DNA of 34,253 bases, from NCBI GenBank assembly GCA_004297945.1, contig SCRC01000047.1, positions 1 through 34,253 of the forward strand, given 5' to 3'. Position 1 is the first letter of the stretch; each line of letters starts with the position of its first letter. The translations under genes and the position numbers were made by a program. Under the pieces are notes generated by a model that was not told the origin of the DNA, searched no databases, and worked only from the letters and a program-made list of their open reading frames with translations. This DNA comes from Candidimonas sp. (GTDB lineage: Bacteria; Pseudomonadota; Gammaproteobacteria; Burkholderiales; Burkholderiaceae_B). Below, piece after piece: positions 8,574 through 16,271 of this stretch.

Positions 8574-8620
8574 ATCATTAGCCGGTGGGCCCCAGCGGTT
8601 AAAGGAGGAATGCCATCTCC
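8564..8620 (-). ncRNA. Fluoride riboswitch (crcB motif) aptamer
   Basis: Read on the minus strand from 8620: GGAGATGGCATTCCTCC, then AACCGC, a GCTGG...CCGGC hairpin, and TAATGATGCCTACA. This fits the crcB/fluoride aptamer layout: P1 GGAG/CTCC, GGCATT paired with AATGCC, and the conserved GATG...CCTAC end. It lies upstream of crcB on the same strand, the expected target. Motif recognition is by eye. Confidence 0.83.
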
Positions 8621-8626
8621 GCAGCA

Positions 8627-8655
8627 AGTGTAGCAAGCACGCGCGCTACGCGCAA
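8627..8655 (-). promoter_or_regulatory. Probable promoter for riboswitch-crcB transcript
   Basis: On the minus strand, TTGCGC (8650-8655) and TACACT (8627-8632) are separated by 17 bp. The predicted start falls about 7 nt downstream, right at the first bases of the fluoride aptamer, which supports the call although the -35 is weak. Confidence 0.5.
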
Positions 8656-8832
8656 TTCAAGTCCCAGCGTATTCACGACAGCAGTGTCGGCAACCGGAAC
8701 ATCAAATGCGTGCTCGACATCTCCGAGGGCCGATTGATATATGGTTGGCTGGAAGAAGCTTTAAAAGATAGTGGCGAGTTGCGTGCCGGGAAAAGCCTGG
8801 AACAGTGGATGGCTGAGTTTTCTGGCAAATAG
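8641..8832 (+). pseudogene. Coding-like remnant without start codon, unrecognised
   Basis: The plus strand is open from about 8572 to the stop at 8830-8832 with protein-like composition (for example LIYGWLEEALKD and SLEQWMAEFSGK at the end) but no convincing start or ribosome-binding site. It may be the tail of a lost gene. I do not recognise the family. The fluoride riboswitch promoter lies in the same stretch on the other strand. No other gene was seen between 8408 and 8944. Confidence 0.3.
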
Positions 8833-8840
8833 GTGGTTTT

Positions 8841-8865
8841 GGCAGCCACAAGGGCGGCCACTACA
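8841..8865 (+). repeat. REP-like hairpin unit, one arm mutated
   Basis: GGCAGCC-ACAAG-GGCGGCC-ACTACA, with one mismatch in the stem. Together with the unit at 8889-8913 it forms a pair with a TGCG...TTTTTGTA connector like the pair at 28979-29048. Confidence 0.7.
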
Positions 8866-8888
8866 TGCGACAGCCATGTTTTTGTAAC

Positions 8889-8913
8889 GGCACAAACAGG
8901 GGGTGCGGCTACA
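8889..8913 (+). repeat. Degenerate REP-like unit
   Basis: GGCAC, then an AAACAGG linker, GGGTGC and GGCTACA: a worn copy of the GGCACCC-type unit. It ends about 30 bp before the start codon of the CDF exporter. Confidence 0.55.
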
Positions 8914-8944
8914 ATACACCATTGGATCATACGGACGCATATCA

Positions 8945-9913
8945 ATGGTGCCCACGCACGATACTCATCATGCCCACGATCATCACGACCTTGGCGCACA
9001 CGGGCATGGCGGCGCCCATCATCATGTCGACCCCAATAATCATGGCCGTGCCTTTGCTGTCGCCATAGCATTGAACGCGGGCTTTGTCGCTATCGAATTC
9101 GTCTATGGTTTCATCGCCAACTCGACCGCGCTCATGGCCGACGCCGGGCACAACCTTTCTGATGTGCTTGGCCTGTTGCTGGCTTGGGGCGCGGCCATAC
9201 TGGTTCGACGTGCTCCCAGCCAGCGATTCACCTATGGCTTGCGCAGTTCCTCGATCCTGGCCGCTTTGGCCAATGCCATGTTCTTGCTGGTGGCGTCAGG
9301 CGCCATTGCATGGGAGGCGATACAGCGGCTGGCGCAAACTCCTGAAGTGGCTGGCCTGACGGTAACAGTGGTTGCAGGCATTGGCGTGGTCATCAATGGC
9401 TTCTCGGCATGGCTGTTCGTCAAGGGCAGCAAGAAAGACCTTAATATTCGTGGCGCGTATCTCCATATGGCCGCCGATGCAGCCATATCCCTGGGCGTAG
9501 CTGTGGCCGGAATCGTGATGATGTTTACTGGTTTTGACTGGCTGGATTCGGTGGTGAGCCTGGTTGTAGTTGCTGTGATTGTGGTCGCTACCTGGGGCAT
9601 GTTGCGCGATTCCGTGCAACTGGCCTTAAGCGCCGTTCCGGCGCATATCGATTTCGCGGACGTCGAAGCCTATTTGCGCCAATGCCCAGGCGTCACGGAT
9701 GTGCATGATCTGCATATCTGGGGCATGAGCACCACCGAAAGCGCAATGACGGTGCATCTGGTGATGCCAGACGGCTATCCGGGCGACACATTCCTGGACA
9801 CCATCATGTGTACGCTAAAAGAACGTTTCTCTATCGGGCACAGTACATTGCAGGTGGAGCAGGGGACGACCCGCCATGCGTGCGCCCTGCATGCGGAGGC
9901 ATTTGCTGAGTAG
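8945..9913 (+). CDS. Cation diffusion facilitator (CzcD/ZitB-type Zn/Cd/Co exporter)
   Basis: Proton-coupled heavy-metal exporter of the CDF family in the inner membrane, 322 residues. The N-terminus is very rich in histidine (about 13 in the first 35 residues), a cytosolic metal-binding leader typical of the CzcD/ZitB branch. Six membrane helices follow. The transport-site motif MADAGHNLSD (HxxxD) is in the second helix and HMAADA (HxxxD) in the fifth. The C-terminal cytosolic domain contains VTDVHDLHIWGMS, the usual metallochaperone-like fold. The frame is open from 8903, but ATG 8945, with GGA 9 nt upstream, gives the natural N-terminus. Metal specificity (probably zinc, perhaps cadmium) cannot be settled. 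Confidence 0.92.
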   Translation: MVPTHDTHHAHDHHDLGAHGHGGAHHHVDPNNHGRAFAVAIALNAGFVAIEFVYGFIANSTALMADAGHNLSDVLGLLLAWGAAILVRRAPSQRFTYGLRSSSILAALANAMFLLVASGAIAWEAIQRLAQTPEVAGLTVTVVAGIGVVINGFSAWLFVKGSKKDLNIRGAYLHMAADAAISLGVAVAGIVMMFTGFDWLDSVVSLVVVAVIVVATWGMLRDSVQLALSAVPAHIDFADVEAYLRQCPGVTDVHDLHIWGMSTTESAMTVHLVMPDGYPGDTFLDTIMCTLKERFSIGHSTLQVEQGTTRHACALHAEAFAE

Positions 9914-9959
9914 CGCCAAGCGCAGACGTAACGGTTCAACCATGCCGGTTCGAAGCCTT

Positions 9960-9987
9960 TTGAAATACATTGCACTCGTACTATGCT
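9960..9987 (+). promoter_or_regulatory. Possible promoter upstream of ferritin-like gene
   Basis: TTGAAA (9960-9965), 16 bp, TATGCT (9982-9987). It is a moderate match to a sigma-70 promoter, about 80 bp before the ferritin-like start. No Fur box was recognised. Confidence 0.3.
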
Positions 9988-10069
9988 CGCTAAGCGGCTA
10001 AACTGATTAGCTCGATACATGTTGCGGCCCCGGGGCGGCGGTATGTGTCTTCTAATCAAAGGAGAAACC

Positions 10070-10615
10070 ATGGTTTCAAAAGCTAAGTCTTCGCATTCCT
10101 ATGTATCGCCCCTGAACACCGCTGCGATACGCAAAGCCGCGAAAAACATGAGTGATGGCGCCGTAACGGCGGGATATCAAGGCAATCGCAAAGAAATCGT
10201 GGCTTTGTTGAATAGCGCCTTGGCAACTGAACTTGTCTGTGTATTGCGCTACAAGAGGCACTATTACACGGCAAGCGGTCCGGGCAATATGCCTATCAAA
10301 GACGAATTTCTGCAGCATGCGCTCGAAGAGCAGGGCCACGCCGATCAAATCGCCGAGCGCATTGTTCAGCTAAATGGCGAGCCCGATTTCAATCCATCGA
10401 ACCTGGCGCAGCGCAGTCACGCCGAATACGACGACTCTGGCGACATCAAAGCCATGATCAAGGCCAATCTGGTTGCCGAGCGGGTCGCGATCGAGTCGTA
10501 CCGGCAAATGATCGAAAAAATTGGCGATACCGACCCAACCACCAAACAGATGCTGATCGGCATTATGGCCGTCGAGGAAGAACACGCCGACGACATGCGT
10601 GATTTGCTTGAATAG
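10070..10615 (+). CDS. Ferritin-like / bacterioferritin-type diiron protein
   Basis: Four-helix-bundle ferritin-like protein of 181 residues. The iron-ligand pattern is visible: ALATELVCVLRYKRHYY (first Glu), EEQGHAD (E-x-x-H), NLVAERVAIESYRQ (Glu) and VEEEHADDM (E-x-x-H). This is the two-E-x-x-H arrangement of bacterioferritin-like and Dps-like iron storage or detoxification proteins; no haem-binding Met position could be verified. The frame is open from 10019, but ATG 10070 with AAAGGAG 6 nt upstream is clearly the start. It stands alone between the CDF exporter and the arsenic genes. A role in iron storage or oxidative stress protection is the likely one. Confidence 0.85.
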   Translation: MVSKAKSSHSYVSPLNTAAIRKAAKNMSDGAVTAGYQGNRKEIVALLNSALATELVCVLRYKRHYYTASGPGNMPIKDEFLQHALEEQGHADQIAERIVQLNGEPDFNPSNLAQRSHAEYDDSGDIKAMIKANLVAERVAIESYRQMIEKIGDTDPTTKQMLIGIMAVEEEHADDMRDLLE

Positions 10616-10805
10616 GCAGATGTAGTTCCGTCGGCCAATTGGATTGTGTCGGTAAAAGGTTTGGCCGGTGGGTTCGTTAACCTCGTGTTGGCTTTTGCGC
10701 GCCATGCCCATCTTCCCGACAGGCATCCCCAACATCATCATTGGCCCAGGCGGCTTGCCTTACACGTTATCCATGTTCTCGTAGGTGCCGTTGAGGGAGA
10801 GTTTT

Positions 10806-10829
10806 CCACCCGCAGGGGGTGGCGCTACA
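10806..10829 (+). repeat. REP-like hairpin unit, third stem variant
   Basis: CCACCC-GCAGG-GGGTGG-CGCTACA: a 6-bp perfect stem, 5-nt loop and the GCTACA tail of the family, with a third compensated stem sequence. It lies 58 bp upstream of arsC; the rest of 10616-10886 shows nothing I can support. Confidence 0.7.
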
Positions 10830-10886
10830 TTAACAATTGATGCGCGCCATGTTATTTTTATTTGTAGGTCAACTTGAAGGAACCCT

Positions 10887-11312
10887 ATGAGTAACGTCAC
10901 TATTTATCACAACCCCGGTTGTGGCACGTCACGCAATACATTGGCCTTAATTCGAAACGCCGGTATTGACCCCACTATCATTGAATATTTGCAAACACCG
11001 CCTTCGCGTGAAGTGCTTTCAGGCTTGATCAAACATGCCGGGTTGAGTGTTCGCCAGGCGCTGCGTGAAAAGGAAACGTTATATAAGGAACTGGAACTGG
11101 GCAAGGCGACGCTGACAGACGATCAATTGCTCGATGCCATGGAAGAACATCCTATTTTGATCAATCGACCTTTTGTGGTGACGCCTCTTGGGGTGGCGCT
11201 GTGCCGTCCCTCGGAATTGGTTTTGGACATTCTGCCAGAGCCGCAACAAGGGCCGTTTAGCAAGGAAGACGGAGAAGCTGTCATTGATGAGCAAGGCCGC
11301 CGGCTAGGTTAG
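10887..11312 (+). CDS. arsC: Glutaredoxin-type arsenate reductase
   Basis: Reduces As(V) to As(III) using glutathione and glutaredoxin; cytosolic, 141 residues as in the R773/ArsC family. The catalytic cysteine is C12 in HNPGCGTSRNTL, and the conserved downstream region includes LINRPFVVTPLGVALCRPSE, with the arginines that bind arsenate. GGAA precedes the ATG. It is the first gene of the arsenic cluster, but about 150 bp separate it from arsR, which has its own operator, so it may have its own promoter. Product As(III) would be handled by the ACR3 exporter downstream. Confidence 0.95.
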   Translation: MSNVTIYHNPGCGTSRNTLALIRNAGIDPTIIEYLQTPPSREVLSGLIKHAGLSVRQALREKETLYKELELGKATLTDDQLLDAMEEHPILINRPFVVTPLGVALCRPSELVLDILPEPQQGPFSKEDGEAVIDEQGRRLG

Positions 11313-11434
11313 CACTTCATTAATATTTTCCAGCATTGGGGCAGAGCAGGCGAGGAGTAAATGGGCCTTGATGTGCTTTATTTCCGATTTTTTGAGTCGG
11401 CCCGTAAATAGTTGAAAATTCCTTCTTGTATTTA

Positions 11435-11466
11435 TTCCATAATTCCACTATTGTTTAATTATGGAA
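11435..11466 (+). promoter_or_regulatory. ArsR operator with overlapping arsR start codon
   Basis: A perfect 10-bp inverted repeat, TTCCATAATT (11435-11444) and AATTATGGAA (11457-11466), with a 12-bp centre. The right arm contains the arsR ATG (11461). Nearby TTGTAT and TATTGT (11449-11454, 17-bp spacing) could serve as promoter, which would place transcription start at the ATG itself; an alternative -10 is CATAAT at 11438-11443. No ribosome-binding sequence precedes the ATG. Confidence 0.68.
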
Positions 11467-11799
11467 ATAATAAACATTATTGCTGCTTTGTCGGCTCTCG
11501 CGCAAGAATCCCGTCTGGCCGTGTTCCGGCTGCTCGTACAAGCTGGGCCGCAAGGCCTGGCGGCAAGCAAAATTGCCGAAGCTTTGGAACTGGCGCCATC
11601 TTCATTGTCCTTTCACTTAAAGGAACTGACCTACGCCAAGCTGATCAGGCAAGTGCGCAAAGGGCGTTCGCTGATCTATTCCGTAAATTTTGAAACGATG
11701 AATGGGGTGTTGAGTTTTCTAACCGAAAACTGTTGCGGCGGGACTCCCTGTACTCCGGTTTGTCTCCCGCAATGTTCTAACGAAGGAGTTTCATCATGA
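11461..11799 (+). CDS. arsR: ArsR-family arsenite-responsive repressor
   Basis: Winged-helix metalloregulator of 112 residues. The start MEIINIIAALSALAQESRL matches the family, and the recognition-helix region is LAPSSLSFHLKELTYAKLI (about residues 44-62). As(III) ligands are probably the C-terminal cysteines C91 and C92 (TENCCGG), with further cysteines at C97, C101 and C105, as in ArsR proteins that use a C-terminal cysteine site rather than the classical ELCVCDL helix. Binding of As(III) would release the ars promoter. It autoregulates through the palindrome that overlaps its own start. Its stop overlaps the ATG of the next small reading frame (ATGA). Confidence 0.92.
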   Translation: MEIINIIAALSALAQESRLAVFRLLVQAGPQGLAASKIAEALELAPSSLSFHLKELTYAKLIRQVRKGRSLIYSVNFETMNGVLSFLTENCCGGTPCTPVCLPQCSNEGVSS

Positions 11800-11975
11800 A
11801 GCGCGTGCACGTTTCCATTGACAGTCTCGCCGAAAGCATCAAGTCCTATCCAGACATGTTTGCCATCGAGCCGTCGGAGGTCAAAGACGACTACGCTAAA
11901 TGGATGCTTGATGCTCCGCACCTGGAAACCTTGCAACCTGGCGTCGAAAAGGACGAAAGTGTGGCTTGTTGCTAA
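11796..11975 (+). pseudogene. Internally deleted ArsI/CadI-like (glyoxalase-fold) remnant, still in frame
   Basis: A 59-residue open frame coupled to arsR by an ATGA overlap, with GAAGGAG upstream. The first ~43 residues (MKRVHVSI ... VKDDYAKWMLDAP) match the N-terminus of ArsI/CadI, vicinal-oxygen-chelate proteins that include the C-As lyase acting on methylarsenite. The last ~10 residues (EKDESVACC) look like the extreme C-terminus of the same family. About 90-100 residues in between, including the internal cysteine pair and most metal ligands, are absent. Lyase activity is therefore not expected. The frame stayed open, so a small peptide could still be made. It also keeps the spacing of the ars operon before ACR3. 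Confidence 0.72.
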
Positions 11976-12130
11976 GCGAAATCCGATAAGTATTGGTAAC
12001 AGGTCACCCGGCGTCGCCCCATCTGAAAAACTGATGGCTCTGCGGCAGTGGCGATGCAACCGGGCACGTCTTGTCAGGGTCGCAGTTTGTTCAAAACCGG
12101 CCAGTCACATTGTTAATACGGAATCAAGTA

Positions 12131-13201
12131 ATGTCTTCATCCAGTGCCACAGCGATAACCGGCAATGTTGCGCCTGCGATCGGTTTTTTTGAACGCTATC
12201 TGACCGTGTGGGTAGCGCTTTGCATCGTGGCCGGCATCCTGTTGGGTCGAATTTTTCCTGTCGCCTTTCAGGGCATTGCCAACCTTGAAATTTCCCGAGT
12301 CAATATTCCCGTTGGTATTTTAATCTGGGTAATGATTATCCCGATGCTCATTAAAATTGACTTTAATGCCCTGGCTCAAGTCAAGAACCAGTGGCGCGGC
12401 ATTGGCGTCACCCTAGCCATCAACTGGCTAGTCAAACCCTTTTCCATGGCGTTTTTGGCGTGGCTGTTCATTCGGCATTTGTTTGCGGGCTGGCTCCCGG
12501 CTGATCAAATTGATAGTTATATTGCGGGCTTGATATTGCTGGCATCTGCGCCTTGCACGGCGATGGTTTTTGTATGGAGCCAGCTCTGTAAAGGCGACCC
12601 GCATTTCACGCTGTCGCAAGTCGCCCTCAATGACGCCATCATGATTGTTGCGTTTGCACCGCTGGTGGCATTGCTACTGGGGTTGGCGTCCATAACGGTG
12701 CCTTGGGATACGTTGATTACCTCCGTTGGCCTGTACATTATCGTACCTGTCGCACTGGCCCAATGGCTACGCAAGGCGCTCTTGGCCAAGGGTCAAGTCA
12801 CCTTCGGGCGAATCGTCTCAAGCCTCGGGCCCTATTCCATTGGGGCGTTGTTGCTAACCCTAGTCCTGCTTTTTGCTTTCCAGGGGCAGGCCATCATTGC
12901 GCAACCACTGATTATTGCGTTGCTGGCGGTGCCGATTCTGATCCAGGTGTTTTTTAATTCTGGCATGGCCTACCTGCTCAATCGCAAGCTAGGTGTGCCC
13001 CATTGCGTGGCGGGCCCATCAAGTTTGATTGGCGCCTCCAATTTTTTTGAACTGGCTGTCGCAACCGCTATTAGTCTATTCGGCTTTCAGTCCGGGGCTG
13101 CTTTGGCCACGGTTGTGGGCGTCCTTGTTGAGGTGCCGGTCATGCTACTAGTGGTCAGTATCGTGAGCCGCTCGCAACAATGGTATGAAGCAAAGGCTTA
13201 A
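12131..13201 (+). CDS. acr3: ACR3-family arsenite efflux permease
   Basis: Inner-membrane As(III) exporter of the ACR3 (BASS superfamily) type, 356 residues with ten predicted helices. Marks are FFERYLTVWVALCIVAGILLG at the start, PVGILIWVMIIPML, and the essential cysteine in helix 4, LLASAPCTAMVFVWS, followed by GDPHFTLSQVALND. The frame is open from 12071, but ATG 12131 gives the usual length. It lies about 155 bp after the mini-ArsI, with no promoter recognised, so it probably belongs to the arsR transcript. The stop is 17 bp from the end of the convergent cadA gene. Confidence 0.95.
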   Translation: MSSSSATAITGNVAPAIGFFERYLTVWVALCIVAGILLGRIFPVAFQGIANLEISRVNIPVGILIWVMIIPMLIKIDFNALAQVKNQWRGIGVTLAINWLVKPFSMAFLAWLFIRHLFAGWLPADQIDSYIAGLILLASAPCTAMVFVWSQLCKGDPHFTLSQVALNDAIMIVAFAPLVALLLGLASITVPWDTLITSVGLYIIVPVALAQWLRKALLAKGQVTFGRIVSSLGPYSIGALLLTLVLLFAFQGQAIIAQPLIIALLAVPILIQVFFNSGMAYLLNRKLGVPHCVAGPSSLIGASNFFELAVATAISLFGFQSGAALATVVGVLVEVPVMLLVVSIVSRSQQWYEAKA

Positions 13202-13218
13202 ACAGAGACCGGTCTAGA

Positions 13219-15474
13219 TCAGGACACCCTCTTCGAGAAGTAATTGATCAAACGCAAACCGTTGAATATCACCAATAAGGTCGCACCCATGTCAGCGAAC
13301 ACGGCCATCCATAAGGTCGCATTGGCGCTTAATGCAAGCACGAGAAAGATCGCTTTGATCCCAATCGCCAATGAAATATTTTGCTTGAGCACCGCCCCGG
13401 TCTGCCGACTCAGGCTAATGAAGTCTGCAATTTTGCGCGGATCGTCGTCCATAATGGCCACGTCGGCGGTTTCCAATGCCGTGGCTGTACCCGCGGCGCC
13501 CATCGCAAAGCCAATATCGGAACGCGCCAAGGCCGGAGCATCGTTCACCCCGTCGCCCACCATACCGACCATCCCGTAACGGCTTTTTAGCTCGGCGATG
13601 GCCGCTTGCTTATCTTGCGGCATCAAATTGCCGCGGGCACCTTCAATTCCCAATTCATCGGCGACCGCCCGGGCGGTCGTCGGGTTGTCTCCGGTCAGCA
13701 TGCTTGCATGAACGTGCAGGGCCTCAAGAGCAGTCACGGCTTGCACACTCTCGGGGCGAATGGTGTCGGCCACGGCAAATACGGCCATGGGCCCTGCGTG
13801 GTTGAATAAGACGATAGCTGTTTTCCCTGCATTTTCCAGGGCCGCCAAACGGGCTTCCAGCTTGGGAGAACATACCCCCATCTCTTCAACCAGGCGATGA
13901 TTGCCAAGGTGCCAGGATAGGCCATGGATGCTGCCTTTAACGCCACGGCCACTGAGTATGCCGAAGTTTTCAACGGGTAAGAGCTGGACATCTGGCTGTT
14001 TTTCTCGCCATCCCGCGACTAAGGCTTGTGCAACGGGATGCGTGCTGCGATCGTCCAGGCTGGCAGCGATCAATAGCGTTTGTTCAATCGGCATGCCGCC
14101 AAACGGATTAGCATCGGTGAGTACGGGTTTGCCTTGCGTTAAGGTGCCCGTCTTATCGAGCGCCACGGCTTTCAGCAAACGACCGCTTTCCAGAAAAACG
14201 CCGCCCTTGATCAGGATTCCGTGCTTGGCTGCCGCCGCCAAGCCGCTGACTACCGTGACGGGCGTGGACACGACCAGGGCACATGGGCAGGCAATAACGA
14301 GCAGTACAAGCGCTTCGTAGAACCAATCACTCCATGTCCCATTGAAAAGCAGTGGGCCAAAGATGGCCACGGCCATCGCAAACACCACCACGGCAGGTGT
14401 GTAGAAGCGGGCAAATTGATCGACGAAACGCTGGGTGGGAGCGCGCTGTGACTGAGCCTGCTGAATGGCGCTAGCGACGCGCGCCAAGGTGCTGTGGCTG
14501 GCCAACGCCGAAACAGTCGCTTCGACAACGCCATCGGTGACGATGCTTCCGGCATAGAGCAGGTCGCCCGCTTGCTTGTCCACCGGCAGGCTTTCTCCCG
14601 TTATAGGCGCTTGATTGAGGGCCGCATGGCCAGAATCCACACGAGCGTCTAGCGGCACGCGAGAGCCGGTACGAACGCGAATGCGGGTGCCTACTTCTAC
14701 ACTGGCCACAGGCTGTTCCAACCAACCCGTATCGGTCTTTACTTCAGCTGTTTCCGGGGCCAGGGCTGTTAGGGATTTGATGGCATGGCGCGCCCGCTCC
14801 AGCGATAGGGCTTCGACCGCCTCGGCCACAGCGAAGAGGAACACGACCATGGCTGCTTCCGGCCATTTCCCGATGATGACGGCGCCGATCACCGCCAGCG
14901 ACATCAAAAAGTAAATATTAAGGGTCAGATTCCTGATCGCGATCCAGCTCTTTTTTAGCGTCGGCAGGCCAGCACTCATAATGGATATGGCGGCCAAGGC
15001 CGCCACCGGCCAGGACGTTTCCTGCCTTGTTGTCCAGGCGATAACTTCAGCGCTTATCGCAGCGGATCCTGCGATAGCCAGCAGCCATTTCTGATGAGTC
15101 GCCAGGGCAGGGGAAATAGGGGAGCTTGGCGTGCTTGCACCAAGCAGGCTAGGGGCCATATCCAAACTGTCCAGCGCCGTGGTGATGGTTTGTGTATCGT
15201 CAAGCTGGTGATGGACGGTCAGTTCTCGATCGATGAGATTGAAATCAAGCCCGACAACGCCCGCCATGGGCTCCAGCCTGTTGCGAATTAAACGCTCCTC
15301 AGTCGGACAGTCCATTTTATCGATACGATAACGCACGCGACACGCGCCTTCGGATGGCGCAATGGCCTGATTGGCGACCGTGGGATGACTGGATTTCATA
15401 TCCCTGGCGCAACAGGCATTGCTGCGTTCGGAGTGCGGGTGAAGCACTGTGTTTTGTTTGCCGCCTTGAATCAT
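13219..15474 (-). CDS. cadA: P1B-type Cd/Zn/Pb-exporting ATPase
   Basis: ATP-driven heavy-metal exporter in the inner membrane, 751 residues. A Cys/His-bearing leader (residues 12-23) and one heavy-metal-associated domain with MDCPTEE (D55-C56-P57) precede the membrane part. The metal-site CPC is at 396-398, the phosphorylated aspartate is D440 in DKTGT, and the HP motif (STHPVAQAL) and GDGVNDAP hinge are present. The CPC and the DCPTEE form are typical of the CadA/ZntA subgroup (Cd, Zn, Pb). It is divergent from cadR, and the promoter between them has the architecture expected for MerR-type activation of this gene. ATG 15474 is the first start and lies about 22 nt after the predicted transcription start. 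Confidence 0.96.
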   Translation of the reverse strand: MIQGGKQNTVLHPHSERSNACCARDMKSSHPTVANQAIAPSEGACRVRYRIDKMDCPTEERLIRNRLEPMAGVVGLDFNLIDRELTVHHQLDDTQTITTALDSLDMAPSLLGASTPSSPISPALATHQKWLLAIAGSAAISAEVIAWTTRQETSWPVAALAAISIMSAGLPTLKKSWIAIRNLTLNIYFLMSLAVIGAVIIGKWPEAAMVVFLFAVAEAVEALSLERARHAIKSLTALAPETAEVKTDTGWLEQPVASVEVGTRIRVRTGSRVPLDARVDSGHAALNQAPITGESLPVDKQAGDLLYAGSIVTDGVVEATVSALASHSTLARVASAIQQAQSQRAPTQRFVDQFARFYTPAVVVFAMAVAIFGPLLFNGTWSDWFYEALVLLVIACPCALVVSTPVTVVSGLAAAAKHGILIKGGVFLESGRLLKAVALDKTGTLTQGKPVLTDANPFGGMPIEQTLLIAASLDDRSTHPVAQALVAGWREKQPDVQLLPVENFGILSGRGVKGSIHGLSWHLGNHRLVEEMGVCSPKLEARLAALENAGKTAIVLFNHAGPMAVFAVADTIRPESVQAVTALEALHVHASMLTGDNPTTARAVADELGIEGARGNLMPQDKQAAIAELKSRYGMVGMVGDGVNDAPALARSDIGFAMGAAGTATALETADVAIMDDDPRKIADFISLSRQTGAVLKQNISLAIGIKAIFLVLALSANATLWMAVFADMGATLLVIFNGLRLINYFSKRVS

Positions 15475-15502
15475 TAGGCTCTACCGTCAAAAGTATGTCA
15501 TC

Positions 15503-15533
15503 ATTTAATAGTCTGTACCCACTACAGGGTCAA
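15503..15533 (-). promoter_or_regulatory. MerR-type cadA promoter with CadR operator
   Basis: On the minus strand, -35 TTGACC (15528-15533) and -10 TTAAAT (15503-15508) are 19 bp apart. The spacer holds an imperfect dyad at 15510-15530 (ACCCTGTAGTGGGTACAGACT, 21 bases split as arms ACCCTGTAG and CTACAG-like on the other strand). An over-long spacer with a dyad is the signature of MerR-family control, in which the bound activator twists the DNA. It directs cadA. Confidence 0.78.
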
Positions 15534-15553
15534 GCGCAGTTTAGAGGCGTATT

Positions 15554-16000
15554 ATGAAAATTGGGGAGTTGGCGCGACGCAGTGGCTGCAATATAGAAAC
15601 CGTGCGCTTTTATGAGCGCGAAGGGTTGCTTGATGCGCCCGAACGCGATTCGAACGGCTATCGTCGCTATGCCGAGGTCAGCTTGGTCGAGCTCAACTTT
15701 ATTCTCCATTGCCGCTCGCTGGGCATGGGTTTGCCCGAGGTGCGTACGCTACGCAGTTTTCAGGCCAACCCTGAGCTGGCCTGTGACGAAATCAATCACT
15801 TAATCGACCGGCATATTGACCGCACTCACGAGCAGATTGCGGCACTGCGCATCCTTGAGCAGCAATTGCGCGCACTACGTGACACGTGTCACGCCAATCA
15901 GAAAACGAGAGAGTGCGGGATTATGCGCAATTTAACGCAGGCCGCCGATGGTCATGAATGCTTGTGCCATTCACACGAAGCAAAGGTGGTCATTCGTTGA
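15554..16000 (+). CDS. cadR: MerR-family Cd(II)/Pb(II)-responsive regulator CadR
   Basis: 148-residue MerR-family activator. The N-terminal helix-turn-helix begins MKIGELARRSGCNIETVRFYE, the wing has DSNGYRRYAE, and a long coiled-coil dimer helix (about residues 75-118) follows. Metal-site residues fit the CadR/PbrR branch: C78 region (LACDEINHLI), C112 region (RDTCHANQ) and C119 (RECGIM), plus the Cys/His-rich tail HECLCHSHE. GAGG stands 7 nt before the ATG. It is divergent from cadA and shares the intergenic operator, so it should both activate cadA and control itself. Confidence 0.93.
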   Translation: MKIGELARRSGCNIETVRFYEREGLLDAPERDSNGYRRYAEVSLVELNFILHCRSLGMGLPEVRTLRSFQANPELACDEINHLIDRHIDRTHEQIAALRILEQQLRALRDTCHANQKTRECGIMRNLTQAADGHECLCHSHEAKVVIR

Positions 16001-16271
16001 TACTTTGAATCACTAGTGTCCGGTTTAATTAGGCCGCGTCGGCTTGGGATCCAATATTGACGCGGATCTGGATGGAGTTCATACCGTGGAAGACCTTTGG
16101 ACGCATCATCGACGGCCATGCCGCCAGATGCTAATCAATTCCAGCTATGTCTTAGCGTGCGATTTTTTCCGTTTCGTGAACAGACCTCTCAAAGCGCGTT
16201 TTGTTGAGTATCGATCTTGATTCTCCGGTAGGTCAGGACTCGCCTTGGAGGGATTCGAATGTAGTTAGAGG
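16001..16271 (+). other. Intergenic region, no gene recognised
   Basis: Between cadR and the convergent COG4705-like gene. The stretch around 16015-16120 (CTAGTGTCCGGTTTAATTAGG and onward) has the look of an insertion-sequence end or a short fragment of a transposase, but no family could be supported. Confidence 0.25.

Noticed and set aside
10646-10840. 64-codon plus-strand frame before arsC
   Set aside because: No ribosome-binding site, low-quality composition, and it runs through a hairpin repeat.
13202-13218. ACCGGT palindrome between ACR3 and cadA as a bidirectional terminator
   Set aside because: Only an 8-bp palindrome without T-runs; too little to support.
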